DNA from: BQJD01 sp964350265
Lineage (GTDB): Bacteria > Pseudomonadota > Gammaproteobacteria > Arenicellales > CAJQKF01
Assembly (NCBI GenBank): GCA_964350265.1
Contig: CAYGJZ010000010.1
Coordinates: 1 to 64,000, forward strand
Direction: 5' to 3'
Length of the DNA: 64,000 bases
The translations under genes and the position numbers were made by a program. The notes under the pieces were generated by a model. That model was not told the origin of the DNA, searched no databases, and was given only the letters and a program-made list of their open reading frames with translations. Position 1 is the first letter of the stretch, and every line of letters starts with the position of its first letter. Positions 9,170 through 18,626 of the stretch are shown in pieces.

Positions 9170-10717
9170 GTGAGCGCACATTTCCAGAACAATCTTCGCG
9201 CCGTGGAGGACAGCGGCGCCGCCAGCGAACTGGCCCGCATACGACGGGGCCTGGAGAAGGAAAGCCTGCGCGTCGGCCGCGACGGCGCGCTGGCCCGCAG
9301 CCCCCACCAGGCCGCCCTCGGGTCCGCCCTCAGCCACCAGTGGATCACCACCGACTACTCCGAGTCGCTGCTGGAGTTCATCACCCCGGTGCACGAGGAC
9401 ATCGACGCCATGCTCGACTTCCTCACCGAGCTGCACGTGTTCACCTATGCCAACATCGGCGAGGAAGTCCTGTGGACCAACTCGATGCCCTGCATCCTGC
9501 ACGGCGACGACTCCATTCCCATCGCCGACTACGGCCGCTCCAACACCGGCTTCATGAAGCATGTCTACCGACGCGGCCTGGGCAACCGCTACGGCCGCCT
9601 GATGCAGACCATCGCCGGAATTCACTACAACTTCTCCCTCAACGACGACTTCTTCGCCCGCTGGCTGGGCGTCGACGACGGCGCCGAGCGTTCGGCGCGC
9701 TACTTCGACCTGGTGCGCAATTTTCATCGCTACTGCTGGCTGGTGCTGTACCTGTTCGGCAGCGCCCCGGCCATCTGTCGCACCTTCGTCGAGGGTCGCG
9801 AGCACACGCTGACGCCGTTCGGCAAGGCCAGCTTCTACCTGCCCGACGGCACCACCCTGCGCATGAGCCGTCTCGGCTACCAGAACAGCGCCCAGTCCGA
9901 CATCCACGTGTGCACCAACTCGCTGGACGAGTACGTGCGCACGCTGCGCGCCGCCACCGAGCAGAGCTACCCGCCCTACGAGCGCATCGGCGTATCGGTG
10001 AACGGCGAGTGGCGGCAGCTCAATGCCAACGTGCTGCAGATCGAGAACGAGTTCTACACCGTGATCCGGCCCAAGCGCAGCATCCGGCCGATGGAAAAGC
10101 CCACCACCGCGCTGCGTGATCGCGGAGTCGAGTACATCGAGGTACGCAGCATCGACCTGAACCCCTTCGAACCGGTGGGCATCGATGCCGACACCATTCG
10201 CTTCATGGACGCCTTCCTGCTCTACTGCCTGCTGGAGGAAAGCCCGCCCATCGACCGCGACGAGGAACGCGAGATCGCCTGCAACCGCGACATCACCGTG
10301 ACCCGGGGACGGGCCGAGGGCACCCGCGTATTCCTCGGCGACCGCGAGCAGCCGCTGCGCGCCGAGGCACGCCGCCTGCTCGGCAACATCTCCGCGGTGG
10401 CCGAACTGCTCGACCGTCATGCCGGCGGCGGCCATGTCGAGGTGGTTCAGCGCTTCGGCGAGACCGTGGAGCAGCCGGAACGGACGCCATCGGCACGCAT
10501 CATCCAGTCCATGCGCGACCACCAGGAAAGCTACTTCGACTTCGCCATGCGCGTGGCCATGCAGCACGAGACCTGGTTCGAGGAAAGCGCGCTGTCCGCG
10601 GAACGGGAAAAGGCGCTGCGCGACGAGGCAGCGGCATCCCTGCAACGCACCCGGGAACTGGAAGCCGCGCAGGACGAACCCTTCGACCAGTTCCTGGCCC
10701 GCTACTTCGCCGCCTGA
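9170..10717 (+). CDS. gshA: Glutamate--cysteine ligase
   Basis: ATP-dependent ligase making gamma-glutamylcysteine, the first step of glutathione synthesis, in the cytosol. The protein is 515 residues if GTG 9170 is the start, close to the 518 of E. coli GshA. Conserved blocks are RRGLEKESLRV near residue 20, TDYSESLLEFITP near 56, IAGIHYNFSL near 147, RMSRLGYQN near 237, YEVRS-type EYIEVRSIDLNPFEP near 323 and the HQESYFDFA segment near the end. These belong to the gammaproteobacterial GshA type, not the plant-like or GCS2 type. The frame stays open far upstream, but no homology extends beyond the GTG, and an out-of-frame ATG at 9165 ends after two codons. It converges with the hemerythrin-fold gene 17 nt downstream. 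Confidence 0.95.
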   Translation: MSAHFQNNLRAVEDSGAASELARIRRGLEKESLRVGRDGALARSPHQAALGSALSHQWITTDYSESLLEFITPVHEDIDAMLDFLTELHVFTYANIGEEVLWTNSMPCILHGDDSIPIADYGRSNTGFMKHVYRRGLGNRYGRLMQTIAGIHYNFSLNDDFFARWLGVDDGAERSARYFDLVRNFHRYCWLVLYLFGSAPAICRTFVEGREHTLTPFGKASFYLPDGTTLRMSRLGYQNSAQSDIHVCTNSLDEYVRTLRAATEQSYPPYERIGVSVNGEWRQLNANVLQIENEFYTVIRPKRSIRPMEKPTTALRDRGVEYIEVRSIDLNPFEPVGIDADTIRFMDAFLLYCLLEESPPIDRDEEREIACNRDITVTRGRAEGTRVFLGDREQPLRAEARRLLGNISAVAELLDRHAGGGHVEVVQRFGETVEQPERTPSARIIQSMRDHQESYFDFAMRVAMQHETWFEESALSAEREKALRDEAAASLQRTRELEAAQDEPFDQFLARYFAA

Positions 10718-10734
10718 AACGGCCCCCGGCGCGA

Positions 10735-11277
10735 TCAGGCGCTGCGCAGGATGAAGTCGTAGAGCTGGCGGTACTCCGCTTCCACCATGCCGTCGAGCAC
10801 CGGGTCGCGGCGATGGCGGAACTCGTGCTCCACCGCCGCGATGTCGGCGTCGGCCAGTCCGCGCGCCAGCGCCGGCAGCACGGTGGCCTCGTCGCGGTCG
10901 ACGTACTGTCGGCGCGCCTCGACGAAGGCGCGTCCCTCGCGCACGAAGGTCTCCCGTTCCACCAGTTGTTCCTCGCGCACCGCCTCGAGCACGGCGACGA
11001 AGTCCTGGGCACGTTGCTGCATCGCCTGCTGGTCCTGCTGGCAGGCATCGAGGGCCTCGCGTTCACCGGCCTTGCTGGACAGCTTTGCCAGCAGGCGACG
11101 TTCCAGCGCCTGGTGAAACACGTCGGCGTACCGCGTGATGTACTGCATGATGTCGAGCAGCAGCGCGGTGTTCGGCATGCCGCCGTCTTCCACCCTGCCG
11201 ATTTCCCGCTCCACCAATTCCACCAGGCGATCGACATCGCGATTCTGGTCGACGAGCATCTCGATGGGCTTGGTCAT
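10735..11277 (-). CDS. Hemerythrin-fold protein with most metal ligands replaced
   Basis: A 180-residue, almost entirely helical protein whose pattern follows the hemerythrin HHE/DUF-type four-helix bundle: VFHQALERRLLAKL (residues 53-66), CQQDQQAMQQRAQDF (79-93), RRQYVDRDEATVLPAL (122-137). In canonical proteins these positions read HHxxE, eHxxg and HxxxEExxlfP. Here only H55, E59 and D129/E130 remain; the second His is Gln56, the third is Gln and the fourth Tyr125. The start MTKPIEMLVDQNRD also lacks the usual first His. It therefore may not bind a diiron centre, or may bind one metal. It stands alone between gshA (convergent) and argE. Confidence 0.7.
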   Translation of the reverse strand: MTKPIEMLVDQNRDVDRLVELVEREIGRVEDGGMPNTALLLDIMQYITRYADVFHQALERRLLAKLSSKAGEREALDACQQDQQAMQQRAQDFVAVLEAVREEQLVERETFVREGRAFVEARRQYVDRDEATVLPALARGLADADIAAVEHEFRHRRDPVLDGMVEAEYRQLYDFILRSA

Positions 11278-11501
11278 GACTGTGCTCCGCGTGCAGGTGG
11301 ATGTCGTGGCGGACCACGGTAGCACGGAAGCATGATCAACGAACCGTCGGCGATTGGCGACAGTGCGCGGGGCGCGGCGGCAGGGCCGTGCACCGATCGC
11401 TGGAAAACCAAGGAGATGCAGGGCATAGCTGCCGGCATGCCGCGCACCGTGACCGGACGAGCGGTGGCCGTGATCCGATCGGAGGCACAACCGCCGATCG
11501 A

Positions 11502-12653
11502 TCACCGCTGGCGTTCGATCAGCGCATTCATCATGGTGTCGGCGGCATCGAGCTGGTCGAGGGCGATGAATTCGTCGGGCTGGTGGGCCTGGTCGATGGA
11601 GCCGGGTCCACAGACCACCGTGGACAGGCCGGCGGCGTGGAACAGCCCGGCCTCGGCGGCATAGGACACCTTGCGCGTGGCGGTGATGCCGGTCAGTCGC
11701 TGCACCAGCTCCACCGCCGGGCTGTCCACCGCCACGTCGAAGCCCGGCGCGCTGGCCAGCACCTCGGTATCGATGCCGGTGTCGGCATGGCGCCGCCGCA
11801 TCTCCGGCAGGATCTCGTCCCGGCAGAAGGCCTCGAAGGCATCCAGCACGCCGCGCGCGTCCGCCTCGCGCACCGCGCGAATGTCCCAGCTGAAGGTGCA
11901 GTCCCGGGAGACGATGTTGACCGCGGTGCCACCGTGGATGACACCGACGTGGACGGTGGTATACGGCGGAACGAAGCCGGTATCCTCGCGGCACTCGGCA
12001 GCCAGCGTGCTGGCCGCCTGGTCGAGGAAGGACACCAGCCGGGCCGCGGTCATCACCGCGCTGACGCCGCGATGGGTCTGGCTGGAATGGGTCTCGAAGC
12101 CGCGCACCCGGGTGCGCAGGGCGACGATGCCCTTGTGCGCGCGCACCGCGTCCATGCTGGTCGGCTCGCCGACGATGACCGCGTCGCAGGGCGGCAGGCT
12201 CTCGCCGAGACGCTCGATCATGCGCGGCGCGCCGAGGCAGCCGACCTCCTCGTCGTAGGAAAGCGCCAGGTGGATCGGCCGCGACAGCTTCTGCATGCGC
12301 GGCAGCGCCGACAGCGCGGCGGCGATGAAGGCCTTCATGTCGCAGGTACCGCGGCCGTACAGGCGGCCGTCGGCCTGCCACGGGGCGAACGGGTCGGCCG
12401 ACCACGGCTGCCCGTCCACCGGTACCACGTCGGTGTGGCCAGAAAGCACCACGCCGCCCGCCTCGTCGGGACCGATGGTGGCCAGCAGGTTGGCCTTGCT
12501 GCCGTCGTCGTTGGCGATGCGCACACCATGCACGCCGTGGGCGGCCAGCAGTTCCTCGGCGAAATCGATCAGCGCCAGGTTGCTGTCGCGGGAAACGGTG
12601 GCCATGGAAACCAGTCGCCGGGTCATCTCGAGGGTGTCTAGGGGTTTCATCAT
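11502..12653 (-). CDS. argE: Acetylornithine deacetylase
   Basis: M20-family zinc amidohydrolase, 383 residues, that releases ornithine from N-acetylornithine in arginine synthesis. Metal-site motifs are LSGHTDVVPVDGQPW (His and Asp), GRGTCDMKAF (bridging Asp), LSYDEEVGC (catalytic Glu pair), GEPTSMD and the C-terminal CGPGSIDQAHQPDEF with the last metal His. This set and the MKPLD..EMTRRLVSMATVSRDSN start match ArgE rather than DapE. Two ATG codons are adjacent (12653, 12650); an ACAGG lies just upstream, fitting the second slightly better. It is divergent from the uup gene with a 133-nt gap. Confidence 0.9.
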   Translation of the reverse strand: MMKPLDTLEMTRRLVSMATVSRDSNLALIDFAEELLAAHGVHGVRIANDDGSKANLLATIGPDEAGGVVLSGHTDVVPVDGQPWSADPFAPWQADGRLYGRGTCDMKAFIAAALSALPRMQKLSRPIHLALSYDEEVGCLGAPRMIERLGESLPPCDAVIVGEPTSMDAVRAHKGIVALRTRVRGFETHSSQTHRGVSAVMTAARLVSFLDQAASTLAAECREDTGFVPPYTTVHVGVIHGGTAVNIVSRDCTFSWDIRAVREADARGVLDAFEAFCRDEILPEMRRRHADTGIDTEVLASAPGFDVAVDSPAVELVQRLTGITATRKVSYAAEAGLFHAAGLSTVVCGPGSIDQAHQPDEFIALDQLDAADTMMNALIERQR

Positions 12654-12786
12654 CCTGTTACTATTCGCATGCCCAAGAGGCGAGCCGCCGGTGGAGCACC
12701 GCCGGCGGCACACATACACTCTAGCAAAATCACCCACCCATGGGCGCCGCCCCCGGCAATGCGCCCGTCCTCGCCCGAATCCCGTC

Positions 12787-14556
<1,770 letters not shown>

Positions 14557-14581
14557 GCCGGGCGACGACGGCTTGCGCGCC

Positions 14582-15409
14582 TCATGCCCGGGCCGGCCAG
14601 GCGCGGATGCCACCGTCGGCAAAGCCGATGCGCAAGGTACCGTCCGCCTCCGGCCAGGCCCCCGGCCCCGGTGCATCCTCCAGCGCGAAGGCATCGCGCA
14701 CCGGCACCGCCCGATCGCCGTCGGCGACCACGAACACGCTGCCCGGCGGCGCCGCGCCGCGCAGGAAGTTCCAGGCCCGCGACACCGGCCAGCGGCAGGA
14801 CAGCCGCCGGTCCGCCGCGCCCGGCCATCCCTGGCGGGTGGCACGGCTGGCATCCTGGGCCTGCCCGGCGCCTTCCGTCGTGGCCAGCCATGCCAGCAGT
14901 TCCGCCACCGCCTCGGCGGCAAGCAGCGCGTCGAGGGTGGCGCGGTCGGCGCCGGGCGGCAGGGTCACCGGCCGCTGGCCGACCAGGTCGCCGGCGTCAC
15001 GCGTCCGGGCCAGGCGGTGCACGCTGACCCCGGTGGCCGTCTCCCCGGCGCGCAACTGCCAGAACAGCGGATCCGGGCCGCGGTAGCGCGGCAGCAGCGA
15101 AGGATGCAGGTTGACCCCAAGGCCCGCCAGGCCGACCAGTTCGGAGGCGAGGCGGCGCCCGTAGCAGGCAACCACCAGCAACGCCGGCCGGCGCGGGGCC
15201 AGGCGGTCACGCAGCCCGGCGTCGTCATCGTGCCAGAGCAGCCGCGGGCCGGCCCGGCGGGCCAGCGAGTCGCCGCGCATCACCGGGATGGCGCCGGGGG
15301 CCGCCAGCACCACGCTGTCCAGGCGGATGCCCGGGGCGGCGTCCAGGGCCGCCAGCGCGCTGCCCGTGAACACCGATTCCGTGCCGAACAGCACCGTTTG
15401 AACCGTCAT
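14582..15409 (-). CDS. Methionyl-tRNA formyltransferase-like formyltransferase
   Basis: A 275-residue protein of the Fmt/ArnA-type formyltransferase fold. The catalytic triad of this family is present: N100 and H102 in GVNLHPSLLPRYRGPDPLFW and D141 in TRDAGDLVGQ. A shorter C-terminal region (from about residue 205) has a WNFLRG...P.GSVFVV pattern resembling the FMT C-terminal domain. It is shorter than genuine Fmt (about 310-315 residues) and is not beside def or rsmB, where fmt usually lies. I therefore read it as a formyl-THF-dependent enzyme acting on an unknown amine or sugar acceptor. It is convergent with uup (25-nt gap). Confidence 0.75.
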   Translation of the reverse strand: MTVQTVLFGTESVFTGSALAALDAAPGIRLDSVVLAAPGAIPVMRGDSLARRAGPRLLWHDDDAGLRDRLAPRRPALLVVACYGRRLASELVGLAGLGVNLHPSLLPRYRGPDPLFWQLRAGETATGVSVHRLARTRDAGDLVGQRPVTLPPGADRATLDALLAAEAVAELLAWLATTEGAGQAQDASRATRQGWPGAADRRLSCRWPVSRAWNFLRGAAPPGSVFVVADGDRAVPVRDAFALEDAPGPGAWPEADGTLRIGFADGGIRAWPARA

Positions 15410-15454
15410 CGGCCTGTCCCCTGCGGGCCGCCGGCGGGGTGTCTTGCCGGGAGG

Positions 15455-15483
15455 TTTAACCCGCCGTGCAGTTGCCGTACAAT
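15455..15483 (+). promoter_or_regulatory. Putative promoter for the 302-residue gene
   Basis: TACAAT (15478-15483) is preceded with 17-nt spacing by TTTAAC (15455-15460). The 17-mer TTGCCGTACAATGCGCC at 15472-15488 occurs identically at 63676-63692. A leader of about 100 nt follows before the ATG at 15595. Confidence 0.4.
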
Positions 15484-15594
15484 GCGCCCGCGTTCACATC
15501 CGGGGGGACGTGCGCGCCGATTGACGGGGGCTACAAATACGACCCGATGCGCCCCACAGCGCGCGGAGGGAATCGGTGATGCAACGAAACTGCC

Positions 15595-16503
15595 ATGAAT
15601 GCGAATCTTGACAGCCGGCCACGCAAGGTCGTGGATGGCCGCGAATTCATCTTGTACGACGACTACTGGATTCGCTTCTACGATCCTCCCGAGGATACCT
15701 ACCGCAGCCGTCGCGACCTGATCGACGCCCTCACCCGTCGGACCTTCCACCACAGCGAGCCGGGCATCAATACCCCGGGCCATCGCCTGGAACTGGCCCG
15801 TCAGCACTACGAGGACCAGCGCGACCCGGCCAAGAAACGGGTCAATGCCGCGATGCTCGCCGGTGCCTTGTTCAACCGTGCCACCGACGTCTTCACCAGC
15901 ATCGTGGAGATGGAGGAGAAGGGAATCCGCATCAGCCGCGACAACGAGCTGTTGAAGGAGTGCGGGCGCTGTTTCCGCGAGGCACTGGAACTCGGCACCA
16001 TGGTGCGCCATGTCAGCGGCGAGGAAGGGGTCGACGAGATGTGGGGAGAGCCGTTCAAGGTATTCACGCTGTCGATCAAGGACTACTACGAAAGCCGCTA
16101 CATCAAGATTGCCCAGACCATGCGCACCATCGACGAGGTCTCCGCGCGCATGGCCACGGTGTTCTCCAGCATGGACGGCTTCCCGGGCATCGCCGAGCGC
16201 ATCTGTGCCTACGCGGTGGTCGCCAAGCGCTATACCGAGATGATGAAGACCGACCCGGATTTCTTCAACATCTGGCCGGAGTACGTGGTCTGCGGCGACC
16301 GCCTGCTCGACGACGTGCCCGAGGCCGACGAATACGATCGCCGGGTGTTCGAGAACCCGACCCTGGTGCATGCCTACAAGCTGCTGCGCGGCGGTCGCGA
16401 CCTGATCGGCTACGTTTCCGGGGTGCGCGTGCCGATGCGCAAGAGCACCGCCACCTACCTGTCACACCTCGACGACTTCGCTGCCTCGCTCGGGAATTCC
16501 TGA
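15595..16503 (+). CDS. Conserved-looking protein of unknown function (302 residues)
   Basis: I do not recognise this family. The protein is soluble, with no signal peptide or membrane segment, rich in Arg/Asp/Glu and aromatics, and probably alpha-helical. Notable segments are DDYWIRFYDPPEDTYR near residue 21, a DALTRRTFHHSEPGINTPGH stretch near 43 with a His pair, MLAGALFNRATDVFTSIVEMEEKG near 85, CGRCFREALELG near 121 and SSMDGFPGIAERICAYAVV near 190. The composition matches the neighbouring genes, so nothing suggests recent transfer. It has its own promoter-like sequence at 15455-15483. Its last 42 nt overlap the convergent carboxylate-amine ligase gene. Confidence 0.85.
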   Translation: MNANLDSRPRKVVDGREFILYDDYWIRFYDPPEDTYRSRRDLIDALTRRTFHHSEPGINTPGHRLELARQHYEDQRDPAKKRVNAAMLAGALFNRATDVFTSIVEMEEKGIRISRDNELLKECGRCFREALELGTMVRHVSGEEGVDEMWGEPFKVFTLSIKDYYESRYIKIAQTMRTIDEVSARMATVFSSMDGFPGIAERICAYAVVAKRYTEMMKTDPDFFNIWPEYVVCGDRLLDDVPEADEYDRRVFENPTLVHAYKLLRGGRDLIGYVSGVRVPMRKSTATYLSHLDDFAASLGNS

Positions 16504-17625
16504 CAGGGTATCCTCCACCAGCAGGTCGACCACCGCCTGCATGGCCTCGGCGCGGCCGGCGCCGTTGGCCAGCGCATTGCGATAGCACTCGACCTGGCGG
16601 TGGGCGCTGGTGCCGTGCTGGATGATGCGACGGCCGTGGGCGATCTCCTCGCGGCAGTTGAAGTACTCCGCGTCCTCGTCCACCAGGTCGAGGATTTCCT
16701 CGAACAGGTCGGCATAGGGAACGATGGCGCCGCGGCCGAAGTCGATCAGGCCCTCGTCGATGCCGTAGCGATGGGCGCGCCAGCGGTTCTCGTCCACCAG
16801 CATGCGTGCATAGCGACGCCACTTCATGTTGTTGCGGCGCAGCCGGTAGAGCATGCGCAGCCAGCAGCGGTACAGCGCCGCCACGCACAGCGCGTCCTCC
16901 AGCCGGGTGCACACGTCCGGAATGCGCATCTCCAGGGTCGGGAAGCGTTCCGACGGGCGCACGTCCCACCAGATCTTGGTGGCATCCTCGATGATGCCGG
17001 CGCCGCACAGCACGTCGACATGGCGACGGTACTCGGAATGGCTTTCGAAGTGCTCCGGCAGCCCGGTGCGCGGCATCTCGTCCCAGATCGACACCCGGTA
17101 GGACTTCAAGCCGGTGTCGTGGCCGCACCAGAACGGCGACGAGGTGGACAGTGCCAGCAGGTGGGGCAGGATGTAGGCGCACTGCGACATCAGGTCGATG
17201 CGCAGGTCGTCGTCCTCGATGCCCACGTGCACGTGCATGCCGCTGATGGCCAGCCGGCGCACCACCTGCTGCAGGTCCTCGGCCAGGGCATCGTAGCGTT
17301 CCTTCGGCGTATGCTGCTGGCGGCCCTCGCGGGCAAAGGGATGGGTGGATGCCGCCATCAGCGCCAGGCCGTGGGATTCCACCACGCCGGAGACGCCGCG
17401 GCGCAGGGCTCGCAGGTGTTCGCGCGCCTCGGCGATACTCTCGCAGACCGGGGTTCCGACCTCGATCTGGCACTGCAGGAACTCCGGCGACACCTGCTCG
17501 CCCAGCAGCTCCACGCACTCCTCCACCAGGTTCGGCGGCGCCTCGCGGATCAGGTTCCGCGTGCGCCGGTCCACCACCATGTATTCCTCCTCGATACCCA
17601 TGGTGAAGGCCGGTTCGCCGATCAT
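16462..17625 (-). CDS. Carboxylate-amine ligase, GCS2/YbdK family
   Basis: A 387-residue ATP-dependent ligase of the glutamate-cysteine ligase type 2 fold. Motifs include FTMGIEEEYMVVDRRTRNL at the N-terminus (metal-binding Glu cluster), QCQIEVGTPVCESI, ISGMHVHVGIED, SSPFWCGHDTGLKSYR, PTLEMRIPDVC and the C-terminal HRQVECY segment. YbdK proteins show weak glutamate-cysteine ligase activity in vitro; the real substrate is not established, and a full GshA is already encoded at 9170. The ATG at 17625 overlaps the upstream amidohydrolase stop by 4 nt, so the two act together. The 3' end overlaps the 302-residue gene by 42 nt tail to tail. Confidence 0.9.
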   Translation of the reverse strand: MIGEPAFTMGIEEEYMVVDRRTRNLIREAPPNLVEECVELLGEQVSPEFLQCQIEVGTPVCESIAEAREHLRALRRGVSGVVESHGLALMAASTHPFAREGRQQHTPKERYDALAEDLQQVVRRLAISGMHVHVGIEDDDLRIDLMSQCAYILPHLLALSTSSPFWCGHDTGLKSYRVSIWDEMPRTGLPEHFESHSEYRRHVDVLCGAGIIEDATKIWWDVRPSERFPTLEMRIPDVCTRLEDALCVAALYRCWLRMLYRLRRNNMKWRRYARMLVDENRWRAHRYGIDEGLIDFGRGAIVPYADLFEEILDLVDEDAEYFNCREEIAHGRRIIQHGTSAHRQVECYRNALANGAGRAEAMQAVVDLLVEDTLSGIPERGSEVVEV

Positions 17626-18443
17626 GACGGGAATGCCATGACCCGGTACAGGTCGCGATCGGCGAGCACGGCGGTCAGCGCCGTCGCCAGGCGATCGCTC
17701 CAGGCGTCGATGCCGGCGTCGTCGGTCAGCAGGTCCTGGCGGATCTCCAGCAGCGCATGGGGATAGCCGTTGCCCTCGGCGTGCACGTCCATGCCGTAGC
17801 CCACCGGCTCGCGGGCGTGGTAGGGCTGGTTGTCGCCCACGCACAGCGCCGGGTCGGCGCGCAGGGCGTCGATCAGCGGCCGGGCGATGCGGTGGTCGCG
17901 GTTCCACAGCACGCCGACGTGCCAGGGTCGCTGGAAACTGCCCCAGACCGGGGTGAAGCTGTGCACGGCGACCAGCGCCGGCACGCCGCTGGTGGCCTGC
18001 TTTTCCGCCAGCATGGCGGCCAGCGCCTGGTGATAGGGCAGGAAGATTTCCTCGATGCGCTGGCTGGCATGGGCGTGCGGCAGGTCGACGTTGCCCGGCA
18101 CCTCGACCCCGTCGCTCACCGAGGCCATCGAGGTCGGGTCGTTGAGGTGGCGATTGAGATCCACCACCAGGCGGGAGAAGCCGCCGAGGATGGCCGGGGC
18201 ATCCAGGGCCCGGGCCAGGCGGCGGGTCAGCGCGGCGCAGCCGATGTCCCAGGCGATATGCTGCTCGCGCAGCGCCGGCGACAAGCCGAGATCGCCGAGG
18301 GAACGCGGCACGCGGTTGCTGGCATGGTCGCAGGTCAGCACCAGCGGCGCGGCGCCGCCGGCATTGCAGATCTCGTAGGGGGGCTGCTCGTCTTCGGCGA
18401 GGATGGAGACCACGCCGGAGAGCTGGGTATAGGTGCGTGTCAT
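17622..18443 (-). CDS. N-formylglutamate amidohydrolase-like protein
   Basis: A 273-residue member of the FGase family of zinc amidohydrolases. Motifs are LVLTCDHASNRVPRSLGDLG near residue 35 (metal His), EQHIAWDIGCAALTRRLA near 60, SRLVVDLNR near 90, VAVHSFTPVW near 155 and GYPHALLEIRQDLL near 233 (Glu ligand). True FGase (HutG) acts in histidine breakdown, but no other hut gene is present; members paired with GCS2-type ligases probably act on another small amide. It is the first gene of a two-gene operon, coupled to the ligase by an ATGA overlap. Confidence 0.85.
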   Translation of the reverse strand: MTRTYTQLSGVVSILAEDEQPPYEICNAGGAAPLVLTCDHASNRVPRSLGDLGLSPALREQHIAWDIGCAALTRRLARALDAPAILGGFSRLVVDLNRHLNDPTSMASVSDGVEVPGNVDLPHAHASQRIEEIFLPYHQALAAMLAEKQATSGVPALVAVHSFTPVWGSFQRPWHVGVLWNRDHRIARPLIDALRADPALCVGDNQPYHAREPVGYGMDVHAEGNGYPHALLEIRQDLLTDDAGIDAWSDRLATALTAVLADRDLYRVMAFPS

Positions 18444-18512
18444 GGCGCTCGGTGATGGCGAAAAGGCGTCGGGCGGTCCGCGGCGACCGGTTGCGCGGCG
18501 GACACGGCGACA

Positions 18513-18518
18513 AGTATA
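18513..18518 (-). promoter_or_regulatory. Putative -10 box for the amidohydrolase-ligase operon
   Basis: On the minus strand TATACT lies at 18513-18518, about 70 nt before the amidohydrolase start, in the 183-nt divergent gap shared with the DMT transporter. No good -35 box is seen. Confidence 0.25.
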
Positions 18519-18626
18519 CCGTCCCGCGTGCCGCCGTCGCCCGGTCCGGCGCGCCGGCGTGCGAAAACTGGTTATCATTGCCCCACGACGCGCAGTCATC
18601 CCCCACACCCGAACCGGAACCGCAAC

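Noticed and set aside
11332..11664. Plus-strand open frame between the hemerythrin-fold gene and argE
   Set aside because: Half of it is antisense to argE, composition is unlike neighbours, and no homology is visible; the 224-nt gap looks non-coding.
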